From Conus ventricosus (lineage: Eukaryota > Mollusca > Gastropoda > Neogastropoda > Conidae), in NCBI GenBank assembly GCA_018398815.1, contig CM031628.1, positions 7,175,948 to 7,208,447 of the forward strand: a stretch of 32,500 nucleotides of DNA, in the 5' to 3' direction. Position numbers and translations under genes: made by a program. Positions within the stretch are counted from its first letter, which is position 1. Each line of letters begins with the position of its first letter. Below are positions 10,891 to 19,208 of this stretch, piece after piece. A model generated the notes under the pieces. That model had not been told where the DNA came from and ran no database searches. It saw nothing but the letters and a program-made list of their open reading frames with translations.

Positions 10891-11192
10891 GACTTCGCCT
10901 CGGCCTTTTTCAATGCTTGTACAATTGAAGATGTTCCTTTCGCCACGTCAGATAGTTTTTTTAAATGCGATTTTGACGAAACATGCTGCATGCAATCGTC
11001 GTGCACAACTAAAAACCGTTTCGCACCAAGTGCACGATACGAAAGTTGGACCTTTTTTGAGCTTGGGACTAAGCACTTCCACATTTGCGTGGTATGCACA
11101 CAGGAAAGTGTGCTCCCTCGTTACGGCAACTTCTTTTCAGTATCTAGCTCTTCATCACTCTCATGAACGCGTAATTTCGCTGATGGCGACAT
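10891..11192 (-). pseudogene. Zinc-finger-like fragment, probably transposase-derived
   Basis: The minus strand opens at an ATG at 11192-11190 with MSPSAKLRVHESDEELD, then shifts frame near 11130 and again near 11020-11040. Reading across the frames gives a C..C pair (FVSCTWCETVFS in one frame) and a His-containing tail (VVHDDCMQHVSSKSHLKKL in another). Together these have the spacing of the short C2H2 finger found at the N-terminus of several hAT-like and related transposon proteins. The family assignment is inference. The junction with the LINE at about 10890 is abrupt, so one element probably inserted beside or into the other. Confidence 0.45.
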
Positions 11193-11794
11193 TCTCTTAG
11201 TGAATATCTGTGTCAGTCGCTCAGTATGGAAGATGGGCGACCATGGTGTACTGTAAGCGAGTACGCACAAACTAGAACTACGGACAATAAACTCGCGTCT
11301 TCAAACAGGAAAATAGTACTCTTTTTTTTCAAACAACAACAACAAAATAGATAGAGGTGATGGGTGGGGGAGGGGGCTGGGCACCTACGACCTACCAAAT
11401 CCCCCCCCCCCCTCAACCTGTCTGCCCTTCGCCTATCACCCTGCCTTCCACTAAGTTCCAGTAGGCGTTTTGACACATACACACAGGCAATCTGTTTTCA
11501 AGTTGAAATTGTCCATTTCTCTTAATAAAAAAAAGCATTAAGCAGAATGCAAAGTTAGCTCGAGTCTCTACTGGGTCATCACTGAATGCAGCTAGGTTTT
11601 TGTACTCCCAGTTCTTATAGAACAGGGAGTACTTTACGATGGGAACAAAGAAATGCTGCCTGTGTGTGTGTCTGTCTGTCCGTCTGTCTGTCCATGGTCA
11701 AAATGTGTTCCACTTGCTCCAGACAAAACTTCTGGGCCAATCTTTCTGAAAAATTTGTAGGTATATTCATTATGGGTCATGGATGAGATTACTG
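11193..11794. other. Unassigned host DNA with small microsatellites
   Basis: Contains a short CAA run (about 11333-11345), a poly-C run (11400-11412) and a TGTG/TCTG stretch (about 11658-11692). No gene was supported. Confidence 0.5.
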
Positions 11795-12065
11795 TCATGT
11801 ACAACTTGAGCAGTCTGTCAAGTACAACTTGTGCAGTCTGCCAAGTACAACTTGAGAAGTTTGTCAGGTACAACATGAGCAGTCTGTCAGGTACAACATG
11901 AGCAGTCTGTCAGGTACAACATGAGCAGTCTGTCAGGTACAATTTGAGCAGTCTGTCAGGTACAACATGAGCAGTGTGTCAGGTACAACATGAGCAGTCT
12001 GTCAGGTACAATTTGAGCAGTCTGTCAGGTACAACATGAGCAGTGTGTCAGGTGCAACTTGTACA
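11795..12065. repeat. 23-bp tandem repeat, about twelve copies
   Basis: The unit is GTACAACATGAGCAGTCTGT followed by CAG. Variants include ACTTG/ATTTG for ACATG and GTGTGTCAG for TCTGTCAG. Copies become less regular at both ends. Confidence 0.93.
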
Positions 12066-12454
12066 GTTTATCCAGCTATGCATGGATTTGCTTAAAAAGG
12101 CACTTAACCAGCGGGGAGGAAGGGAGTGAGATGATTTTGTCCTCCCACCCCTCCAGGTGAGGGAGGAGGTAAGGGGAGGATGGAGGGTGGGCAGATGCCG
12201 CCACAACGCCACTAGGAAGGTGTAGTCTATGCACATGAGCTCCTGACAGTGACAACACCAAAGCACAAACATTTCATCGTGCGGCTGAGAAGAACGAGCC
12301 AGCACACTTTCCGCCATTCGTTATATACTCCATTGCTTGCTGTCAAGGAGCGTGAAACCTCTCAAAAGGCATTAGACGCTTGGAGACAAAGGGACATTGT
12401 ACGTGGTATACAAATTGGTAATTGACCAATTAACCAGGGTACCTTACCCACCGC

Positions 12455-12560
12455 ACACGGCCGAAGTGGTCAGATGACAAACAACACCTAGGAGAGAGTT
12501 CGGACCTGCCTGGTGGCGAAAGGGGGGAAGGGTTGTAACCACTACGACCTCGGGGCCCCA
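12455..12560 (-). mobile_element. Possible tRNA-derived SINE head
   Basis: On the minus strand an A-box-like GGTCGTAGTGGTTA (12549-12536) is followed after about 30 bases by a B-box-like GGTCCGAACTC (12506-12496). That is the order and approximate spacing of a pol III internal promoter. No intact tRNA cloverleaf is evident, so a SINE head is more likely than a tRNA gene. Boundaries were not determined. Confidence 0.4.
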
Positions 12561-12939
12561 AGTGAGTGCTAAATGCTCGGTCAGCTGAGGTTCTTGTGTA
12601 AACAGTCAGTGAAGAGCAGGGGGCCTTGGATTTGTTCAGATGGTATTGCCGTGGGTCACTGTGTTGGTTCTATTGTCAGGCTGGCTGAATGCGTGTGGAG
12701 GTTGTAGTAGCCCTCCTTAAGATAATTACTGTGTTAAGTAACCACCGAAGTCGGCGGGAATGTTCGATGTCCATCTGGGGCTAAGAGTGTGTTTGCTAAT
12801 CAATTAGGTAGGGGTGTGTGTAAATGCTGATGTGTGTGGAATGTAGCGAGTGGAGAATTCAGGGTACTTGTGAACTAGGGGCTTGAGAAGCAGCGTGGAC
12901 AAAGGCATGGCCCGAAGGGGAATCCTTTGTTTCCCTCCC

Positions 12940-12947
12940 TATATAAA
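12940..12947 (+). promoter_or_regulatory. TATA-box-like site
   Basis: TATATAAA is followed about 25-30 bases later by the start of a purine-rich GAGA/GGAGA leader (about 12970-13200). It lies upstream of a good 5' splice site at 13371. This could be a pol II promoter of a host transcript or the promoter inside a solitary LTR. No LTR edges were found. Confidence 0.35.
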
Positions 12948-13370
12948 CTGAGGGAGAACAACGTGTCGGGAGAACAACACCAGGAGAGAGAGAGAGAAGG
13001 CAGAGGAGAGAGAGAGGAGAGGAGTGAGCAGGACAGAGAAAGGTTCGAGAGAAACGTGGTCTGGGAGATAGAAGAGACAGCAAGGTCTTAGAGTTAAAGA
13101 CAAGCTGGAAGAGAAGGAAACTAAGTTTGAAGCCCAGAGGTCTGTGAAGACAGACAAACTGAATTTGAACCCAGAGGTGGGTGAAGAAGACGAAGAAGAA
13201 GAGTTCTACGTCGAGATCCAGAGACGACCACGAAGACCCAGTCCTGAAGCCTGGAGCCAGTCAACCAAGGGCATCACCATCAAGCAGTGCTGAAGAAGAC
13301 GTGAAGAGACTTTTTTCAAGAACTGTGGTGTGGTGTGAAAGCGTGGTTGTGTGTGTGAAAACCTGGCCAG

Positions 13371-13502
13371 GTAAGAAGTCATTTTATTATAACCCGGGAT
13401 TAGGAAGTATTGATCTTTTAATGTGTTGATTTATTCATTGTGTGTGATTGATTGTTCATGATTAATTATAAGTAGCATAGAAATTGTATTTCTTGTTCTC
13501 AG
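13371..13502 (+). other. Candidate 132-bp intron
   Basis: The 5' site CAG/GTAAGA at 13370/13371 fits the consensus very well. A pyrimidine-rich tract ending TTTCTTGTTCTCAG closes at 13502, with AT-rich sequence and candidate branch sites (TGATTAATT) between. The upstream segment holds a short Lys/Ser-rich frame (13181-13429) that reads through the donor and is not a convincing protein. The exon assignment is inference. Confidence 0.4.
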
Positions 13503-13764
13503 TCGTGTTAGGAGAGAAACGAATGCGTGACATCCCATTCCCAGAGAGAGGTGAATGTTTGGTGTGCGCATGAGTGTGCATATGCGTGTACGAGTGCAAA
13601 GATAACCTTGGTGTGTTAAGCCTGACTAATAATACATCAACTTAGTGCACTCAAGCAATACCATCACGATTTCCCCCGTCCTGGACACTTGCCTATCTAC
13701 ACAGCCCACCAGTCAAAGTGGGGCAGGGGTAGGCAAACATGAACATGATTTGATCAGGATAAGC

Positions 13765-14223
13765 ATACATTTTTAATGTTACGTAAGGCTTTAGCTGGAC
13801 CTCATTTAGAATATATGCAAATGTTGTTTGGAATCCTTATTTAATAAGACAATAACAAAATGATTGAGAATGTACAAAGAAGGGCAATTAGGTTACTTAT
13901 AGAATGTAAAAATATGAGTTACGAAGACAGGCTTAAGTTCTTAAAACTTCACTCTCTGAAAGGTAGGAGGTTTAGGGGGGATTTAATACAGGTGTACAAA
14001 ATAATGAATGGGATGGATAATTTGTTAGTTGAAACTTTTTTTTTTCCTTTCCACAAGCTAGCATAACAAGGAATTCAGAAGGCAAAATATTTGTTAAATG
14101 AAGAAATACTAACAAAAGAGAGTTTTATTTTTTCTAATAGAGTTGTAAAATTGTGGAATGCAATTCCTTTGAAATCATTTACTTATAACATTTACAAATT
14201 CAAACATTTCTTGAACAATGACT
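13765..14223 (+). pseudogene. LINE reverse transcriptase C-terminal fragment
   Basis: The plus strand encodes the thumb/C-terminal region of a CR1/Jockey-like ORF2. An N-terminal part around 13780-13850 (GPHLEY) is followed by the best-preserved part at 13860-14066 (ENVQRRAIRLLIECKNMSYE, LHSLKGRRFRGDLIQVYKI). A frameshift in a T run near 14040 precedes a C-terminal part (NRVVKLWNAIPLKSF) ending at a TGA near 14223. It closely resembles the C-terminal part of the minus-strand LINE at 8734-9201, so the two are copies of related elements. No catalytic domain is present. Confidence 0.85.
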
Positions 14224-14310
14224 GAGAACTCAAAATTTTATTTAAGGAAATCCACTGAAGCATATTTGATCAAAGTATAAATGATAAGGCATGATAAGGC
14301 ATGCTTTCCA

Positions 14311-14342
14311 GACCCCCCCCCCCCCCAAAAAAAAAAAAAAAA
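14311..14342. repeat. Poly-C/poly-A run
   Basis: About 15 C followed by about 17 A, directly before the next LINE fragment. This may mark an insertion boundary. Confidence 0.85.
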
Positions 14343-14344
14343 GC

Positions 14345-14725
14345 TAAACGACTGCACTCCACCTTGGAATATAGCTCTATTGTATGGGATCCCCATCTAC
14401 TGAAGGACATACAGAGAAAGTACAATGCCAAGCTGCCCGCTTCATAACAGGAGATTACACCGCGAGAGATCTAGGATGCATCACACGAATGCTGAACAAC
14501 CTGAACTTACTATCCCTTCATGACCAAAGAAAGGCCAATCGTCTGGTGTTTTTCTACAATGTGTTCGGGGTGGGGGAGGGGGGAGGGGGGAGGGGGGGGG
14601 GGGGGTGGGGGGGGCTGGTGCCAGCACTGCCATCTCATGGCTACTTACCTCCCTTCATTTTAGCCACAGAGTCGCAGTCAAAAAGTTTACTGACTGTTAC
14701 ACTGCCAATATCTTCAAAGCTTTAA
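14345..14725 (+). pseudogene. Second LINE reverse transcriptase C-terminal fragment, different family
   Basis: It reads LEYSSIVWDPHLLKDIQR, then after a frameshift near 14400-14420 VQCQAARFITGDYTARDLGC and LNLLSLHDQRKANRLVFFYN. This is the C-terminal region of a Jockey/CR1-type ORF2 from a family other than the one at 13765. A G-rich block (about 14567-14617) interrupts the homology before LVPALPSHGYLPP resumes. The fragment is non-functional. Confidence 0.82.
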
Positions 14726-14742
14726 CTACTCTTAAAGAGTGA

Positions 14743-15462
14743 GGGGGGGGGGGGGGTCACTATCTCTCTGTATCAATGTTTGTGACTACACCCCTTTTAT
14801 ATCTCTCGTTCAAATGACAACATGAGAGAATTTCAGATTTCAGTTCTTTTATTGCCCAAATGCTGTTGTTGGGGCATAGGTGATGAGGACGTACAATGAT
14901 AAGAAATCCTAAGTGGGCGAGTTGGATATGATGTTTGCCCAATTAATTTCAAAATTTTCCCCTCAGAAGATTCCCTACCTAAAAAAAAAGCCCACCGAGC
15001 TATCTGAAACAAAAGACAAAAAAAAAACATTCTTAGCTTTCTAATAGTAGTATTAGGATCATGACAACATTCATCAAAATAATAACATAAGTGTGACATG
15101 TCAATGACATCTGCGGTCAAAGGGAAACAACCTCACATATTAGTTCACGAAGTTGACAACTAGACACAGGGCTGTTATTTCCCTTCCGGAAGTGACCCGG
15201 TTTGTTTTCAACTTTCGGATTGGGTCTAGTTAGGGCTCTTCGTTCTAGCCTTTAGTAGTTTATTATTAGTTATTAGAGATATTGATAGTAATAACAAATA
15301 ATAGAGTAGTGTAGGGCTGTAAGTAAAGAGTAAGTACGAAATATTTAAAACTTAAAAGGAAGCTACCATTCTGGGTGAGAGTTGCTAGCGATTGGCTCCT
15401 TCAAGAGAATTACATCACTGGTGCCAGACGCTTCTCCTGAAGTTTGGCGCGAGTCAGAAGGC
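14743..15462. other. Unassigned host DNA with an ETS-type motif
   Basis: A poly-G run at about 14743-14756 begins the stretch. No gene was supported. TTCCGGAAGTGAC at 15184-15196 matches the strong ETS-factor site CCGGAAGTG, common in CpG-type promoters of widely expressed genes. No downstream exon could be identified. Confidence 0.4.
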
Positions 15463-15510
15463 TCCACCCCCACCCCCACCCCCCACCACCACCACGACCC
15501 CCACCCCCAA
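15463..15510. repeat. CCCCCA/CCA-rich tract
   Basis: Degenerate CCACCC and CCA repeats. Low-complexity DNA. Confidence 0.8.
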
Positions 15511-15935
15511 AATCAAGATCCCAGTCTGTCTGCTGCCTCCAGGTTGGTGTTGAAATGACTTTTGTTTTTGGTTAATTAAGATGTGTTGAGTAGTTTAGGG
15601 GTTTTGTTTTGGAACCAGCCAATGTTGAGGAAAGTAGTGCCATAATTATCAGAATGATCAGGGTTGGGAGCGTTCCAGGCCTAGAAATTCTGCCGGACAC
15701 GATGTTTTCTTTTTGTGTGGTAATTTTTTTTATTTACTTTTTTTGTGTGTACATTTGTCCTTGTTATGATAAATTTGAGCCTACTAAGAAGCTGGGCTTT
15801 TTTTTTAATGTTTGTGTTACCTTGGGTGAGGCTAAACAGTTTTCTTTGGTTTGGGGCTCTGGCATGTGTGGTCGAAACAGACGTTCAAACCGGGCCAGGC
15901 TAAGAATAATCCCTGAAAAGATTGTCATGATAATG
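15511..15935. other. Left flank of the large element
   Basis: A 110-codon plus-strand frame (15609-15941) ends inside the first bases of the element. It has no recognised motif and contains a T-rich hydrophobic stretch. It is not supported as a gene. Joining this flank to 31897 onward would give the empty pre-insertion site. Confidence 0.4.
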
Positions 15936-15940
15936 CTTTG
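15936..15940 (+). repeat. Target site duplication, left (CTTTG)
   Basis: CTTTG directly precedes the left terminus AGAGAACTG and recurs directly after the right terminus at 31892-31896. Confidence 0.8.
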
Positions 15941-16036
15941 AGAGAACTGTATTATGCCGCTTTTGGCTCACCCGCTCTCAACCGCCTTGGCCGGTCTCGG
16001 GCGGGCGACTCCAAAAGCGGCATAATACAGTTCTCT
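15941..16036. repeat. Left terminal hairpin palindrome
   Basis: Perfect 26-bp arms (15941-15966 and 16011-16036) surround a 44-nt GC-rich centre that is itself an imperfect inverted repeat. Folded, it would be a long hairpin covering the whole end. It differs from the right-end copy only by one missing G in the centre, near 15984. Confidence 0.93.
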
Positions 16037-16073
16037 ACTAAGCATGACTTTAATAACCAAAAAAATAACGTCC

Positions 16074-16307
16074 CTACAAACATACATACTGTGTTGGGTT
16101 GTCCGTTTTCAATACTAATTTACAAAACTTTTCAGATTTTAGTTTTTGCTTAATCCTATGTTTTTCCTGATTATTCTCAATAACATCATTTTCACGCAAA
16201 CATTCATCAAATGAGTCTCTGTCTTTCATGTGAATAAAACTACAGTCTTTAATTGTTCTCTAAAGTCTTTTAAAACTGAATTATATTTTTGACATAAAAT
16301 CCACACA
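16074..16307 (-). pseudogene. Antisense copy of the ATPase C-terminus within the left TIR
   Basis: The minus strand repeats the last ~78 codons of the packaging ATPase, with its stop complement at 16074-16076. It lacks one A near 16230 relative to the right end, which shifts its frame. It has no start or Walker motifs. It exists because the TIR includes the ATPase 3' end, and it is not a separate gene. Confidence 0.85.
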
Positions 16308-16766
16308 TACACACTGCAGGTGAGAGAGATTGGCTTATGCAGGCTGTTTTTTAAAGGCATGCAGTGAAGCGCGGCACTCCTCAGAGATTTCAATAGAAGC
16401 ATTCAGAGCAAGCTAGTGGTCTCCACTCATGCACCGTTGGATTTGTAAAGCCAGTCAGCAGTTATGAATAGCGATCGATTTCTATTGCCTGCAGTTCTGA
16501 ATAGCGAGATTTCTATAAGTGGTTGAAAGGATTTTGCTCAGTCATTCCCGCCGGGGTTAAAACAGATATAGACATGTTTCTTACATTCACCTATCATAAG
16601 TCAAGATTTAATCATGTGATATTAAAAAGACGTCACATCCGCCCAGCACTTAGTGTTGTTGACAACGGGCCTTAAGTTATCTCGTCATTTGGTGTTGTGG
16701 TGCTGTGGTGAACGGACGTGTTTCAGTGATAGAGTGTTTTGCTTGTAAAAGATTTGTTTAAATTCA
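16308..16766. other. Left subterminal non-coding region
   Basis: About 460 bp between the TIR and the first gene. No open frame is supported. A TGACGTCA-like half site (GACGTCAC at 16630-16637) lies about 130 bp before the first ATG. This is a plausible place for the left promoter, but no TATA box is clear. Confidence 0.4.
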
Positions 16767-17300
16767 TGTCGGGTGATAGTGTTTCTTCTTGTGAAGAAGC
16801 AGAATTATTTGGTAGTCCTTCTTCACAAGAATTAAATCAGGAAAATTTTTGAAGCGCAAGCAGCTAATCAAAACTGTTAGATTTTTCTCAACAAAAAACT
16901 CCTTTAATTCTTCCAGAAGGCATGTATCAACAAGAGCAAGCTACTCTGTTATGGACAGAAGAAGAACAGCATGTACTAGAAGAGAATAGAATATATTTGA
17001 GCAGATGGCCTTAATAGCAGTTAAGGCTAAAACAGAAGGACCAATGAGACTACCCAAAAAACCAAAAAGGAAGATGGAAGATTTGTTCAAGAAAAAGGCG
17101 GAAAGAAAAAGAGAGTAGAACCAACAACGCCAAGTGATTTACATCAGTATCTTGTTTCAAACCAAGCAGATGTTAGACATGCTATATCCACAGAAGCTTT
17201 CACAAATGCTTATTTTGCACAAGCAGTAAATGAACACAAACCTGCAACAACTTGCTGCTCTGACGTGGTTCTAAATATAGTAACGATCATGCATGATCGG
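16767..17300 (+). pseudogene. Unknown charged protein with a basic tract, frameshifted
   Basis: It starts at ATG 16767 with MSGDSVSSCEEAELFGSPSS, an acidic/Ser-rich N-terminus, and hits a stop at 16851. Further coding text follows in other frames: a Gln/Glu-rich part near 16890-17010 (YQQEQATLLWTEEEQHVLEE), a basic part near 17045-17117 (PKKPKRKMEDLFKKKAERKR) that resembles a nuclear localisation or DNA-binding tract, and a last part to about 17235 (ISTEAFTNAYFAQAVNEH). At least three frameshifts are needed. The C-terminus runs into the 57-bp tandem repeats, so the original end may have been lost. I do not recognise the family. Its place next to the left TIR would suit an early regulatory or DNA-binding protein, which is inference. 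Confidence 0.5.
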
Positions 17301-17515
17301 TAGCCATCTTGCTGCTCTGACGTGGTTCTAAATATAGTAACGATCATGCATGATCGGCAGCCATCTTACAAACCTGCAACAACTGCTGCTCTGACGTGGT
17401 TCTAAATATAGTAACGATCATGCATGATCGGTAGCCATCTTGCTGCTCTGACGTGGTTCTAAATATGTAACGATCATGCATGATCGGTAGCCATCTTGCC
17501 AACCTACAACTTGCT
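17236..17515. repeat. Tandem repeat carrying a 16-bp perfect palindrome, four copies
   Basis: CGATCATGCATGATCG occurs at 17284-17299, 17341-17356, 17415-17430 and 17471-17486. Each is preceded by GCTGCTCTGACGTGGTTCTA (some copies) and followed by a GGTAGCCATCTT-like end. Spacings of 57, 74 and 56 bp show a higher-order unit of about 131 bp present twice: two basic units plus a CAAACCTGCAACAA spacer. A further partial unit begins near 17500. It lies between the first gene and the small-gene cluster and could be an origin, a protein-binding array or an invading satellite. Confidence 0.88.
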
Positions 17516-17960
17516 GCTCTGTGACATTTCCCCTTTACTTTCCCACAAGCACTGTCCTGTCTATTGTTTGTTTGTTTGTGTGTGTTTGTTGTTTGTTTGT
17601 TGTTTGTTTGTTGTTTGTTTGTGTGTGTGTTTTGTCCCACCCTACGCACGCACGTCACCCCACCCCACGCATGCACACCCCACCCCCACCCCACGCATGC
17701 ACACCCCCACCCCCACGCATGCACACCCCCACCCCACGCATGCACACACTTAAGTCACTTTTTAAGTTTTTAATCAAGTTACCCCAAGTCTTAATTAAGT
17801 TACTCCAAGTCCTTAATTAAGTTTTTAATTAAGTCACCCCAAGTTCTTAATTAAGTTCTTAATAAGTTCTTGATCAAGTTCTTAATAAGTTCTGATTAAG
17901 TCATCCTCTAAGTACAACCAAGTTCTTATTCAAGTTATCTTATCAAAAAAACAATACAAT
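17516..17960. repeat. Low-complexity spacer: GTTT repeats, CACGCATG minisatellite and AAGTT/TTAAT repeats
   Basis: Three blocks follow each other: a TTTG/GTTTGTTTGT stretch (about 17565-17630), a C-rich minisatellite with ACGCATGCACACCCC-like units (about 17640-17745), and degenerate AAGTTCTTAATTAAGTT-like repeats (about 17750-17935) including several TTAATTAA palindromes. Frames on either strand here are repeat translations. Confidence 0.85.
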
Positions 17961-18176
17961 CTATGTTTTTATCTTAAATAGTAAATGTCTAATATAGTAC
18001 ACACACGCCTCAAAAAACGCGTCATCGTTGAGGATGTCTTGCTCAGCGTCCTCTGCGCGAAATCGGTCAGCATAGATCTTAATGAAGTTCTTACATCCTA
18101 AGCAACCGCATTGATTACAATTCTGGTCTATGGTAATGTCTTTTATAGACTCCATGTCTTTATTTATTGACTCCAT
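17961..18176 (-). CDS. Small Cys-rich protein of unknown function
   Basis: 71 residues, opening with a short acidic repeat (MESINKDMESIKDI). It then has a compact Cys cluster, CNQCGCLGC (CxxCxCxxC pattern, about residues 20-28), that could bind a metal ion, followed by an acidic segment and a hydrophobic/basic tail (YYIRHLLFKIKT). It diverges from the membrane-protein frame at 18268 across a 91-bp AT-rich gap that probably holds both promoters. It is intact, unlike most genes here, and shorter than typical structural proteins. The family is not recognised. The frame length alone would not be convincing. The Cys pattern and the gene-dense context are what support it. Confidence 0.5.
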   Translation of the reverse strand: MESINKDMESIKDITIDQNCNQCGCLGCKNFIKIYADRFRAEDAEQDILNDDAFFEACVYYIRHLLFKIKT

Positions 18177-18267
18177 CTTTTTTAAAACAAATAATAATCC
18201 GTCATGCTCTTTTTTTTATCAAAAAAATTTTAAAAATTAAGTTTTTAAAATATTTTTCCCATTTGAA
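18177..18267. promoter_or_regulatory. Probable bidirectional promoter region
   Basis: 91 bp of A/T-rich sequence with long T runs and a TTTTAAAATATTTTT stretch lies between divergent starts at 18176 (minus) and 18268 (plus). No precise TATA position can be assigned. Confidence 0.35.
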
Positions 18268-18495
18268 ATGGATCAAAATGATTTTTTGTTGTTGGCGGTT
18301 TTGGCGTGCAGTTGTCTTTTTCTGTATTTAGGGGTTCAGATTTTTTTGATTGCTTTTTTTTTGTTGCCATTTTTGTATATATTTATAACCGTAATAACCG
18401 CCCCCAGCAGCAGCAAGGACGCCAAAAATGACAACAGCCCCAAGTTCAATTCCATGAAGACTTTGGTGCCCTTGAATCACAGGGAGTTTTTATAG
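18268..18495 (+). CDS. Small membrane protein of unknown function
   Basis: 75 residues. After MDQND there is an almost continuous hydrophobic stretch (about residues 6-45; LLLAVLACSCLFLYLGV and IFLIAFFLLPFLYIFITVIT), long enough for one long or two short membrane spans. A hydrophilic tail with SSSKDAKNDN and a basic end follows. Small membrane proteins of this kind are common accessory genes in large DNA mobile elements, but no family is recognised. Its last 50 bp overlap the end of the convergent minus-strand gene (18446-18753), which indicates tight viral-type packing. The frame is intact. Confidence 0.6.
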   Translation: MDQNDFLLLAVLACSCLFLYLGVQIFLIAFFLLPFLYIFITVITAPSSSKDAKNDNSPKFNSMKTLVPLNHREFL

Positions 18496-18753
18496 CTGGC
18501 ATTGAATAAACTTGTTCTGGCGTTGGTGGTGTTATGTTTTCATTATGAGTTATATTCTGTGATTGTAACATTAATTTTTTTTGTCTGTTCCACTCTGCTA
18601 ATTTTTTTCCTGTTTTAAAACACGCCCAGGATGAGGATGCTTTTCACTGGTCTCCACCTGGTTCAGTGTTTTTTGTTCTGCTGATTTTCTGGCTTGGTTA
18701 TTTCTCCACCTGATTCGTGTTTCCTGATTCTGCTGATTTTTCGACTCGTTCAT
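18446..18753 (-). pseudogene. Unknown hydrophilic protein with one frameshift
   Basis: It starts at ATG 18753-18751, which overlaps the TGA of the upstream minus-strand gene as ATGA. The first 51 residues are hydrophilic and rich in Gln, Asn and Arg (NESKNQQNQETRIRWRN, ARKSAEQKTLNQVETSEKHP), reaching a stop at 18598 beside a run of seven T. The neighbouring frame then continues with similar composition (LAEWNRQKKLMLQSQN and TPPTPEQVYSMP) to a stop at 18446-18448. One indel in the T run explains the break, so a protein near 100 residues was probably encoded. The function is unknown. The overlaps with both neighbours argue for a genuine compact gene. Confidence 0.5.
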
Positions 18754-19169
18754 TTTGAAGGGAAATAAAATCTAATGATTAAAGTAATTAATCCCATGAT
18801 TAACGGCGATAACAATGTTCCAAATCTGTAATATAAATCACAGCTTGGGGGACTCTAATGACTTTGTTAAAACTGGATCTTGCGTTAATCATACGTAAGA
18901 TCTTGTTCAGAATCAATGGGAGCAAATCTACTGACTAGTTTAGTGTACAAACTAGAACCGTTTGTCCTACACTTTTTACCATCTTGATCCAAATTTTGCG
19001 CTTCATACCTGTTATGATACTTTATAATGTCTTGTGGCGACATCTGTTGTATCTGTTCTATGCTGAATTCATTTCCGGGGAACTGTTTTGTTTTTCCACA
19101 TGCTGCAAAGAATACAGTTTCTTTTTTTGGCATAATAGCTTGCTCATCAACCTGGTCATTTGTAATCAT
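18750..19169 (-). pseudogene. Unknown protein with a probable C-terminal membrane anchor, frameshifted
   Basis: The start at 19169 gives 94 residues (MITNDQVDEQAIMPKKETVF, EFSIEQIQQMSPQDIIKYHN) before a stop at 18885. Past the stop, residual coding continues in a shifted frame and returns to the original one. There it gives a hydrophobic segment (FGTLLSPLIMGLITLIIRFY) and ends at a TGA at 18752-18750 that overlaps the next start. Two compensating one-base changes would explain this. The layout is a soluble domain followed by one membrane helix, about 140 residues in all. It opens opposite the plus-strand membrane gene at 19209, with 39 bp between starts. No family is recognised. Confidence 0.5.
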
Positions 19170-19208
19170 AATTTTCGGGAAAGGGTTTTTAATAGATCAT
19201 GGGTGTTC

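Larger units (their letters stand above)
15941..16307 (+). repeat. Left terminal inverted repeat
   Basis: Matches the reverse complement of 31523-31891. Outside the terminal palindrome I count about 12 substitutions and one indel in about 271 bp, roughly 95 percent identity. Similarity stops sharply after CCACACA at 16307. Its inner part is the reverse complement of the ATPase 3' coding sequence. Confidence 0.93.

Noticed and set aside
12455..12560. True tRNA gene
   Set aside because: A- and B-box-like motifs are present, but I could not see paired acceptor and anticodon stems, so only a SINE head is proposed.
15609..15941. 110-codon frame ending at the left terminus
   Set aside because: No recognisable domain. 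Its stop lies within the element, so the end is accidental. It could be checked against an empty site.
15938..16153. Frames across the terminal palindromes (also 31735-31950)
   Set aside because: The same reading appears at both ends because of the inverted repeat. On the right it is antisense to the ATPase end.
17344..17820. Frames across GTTTGT and CACGCATG repeats
   Set aside because: Low-complexity translation on both strands.
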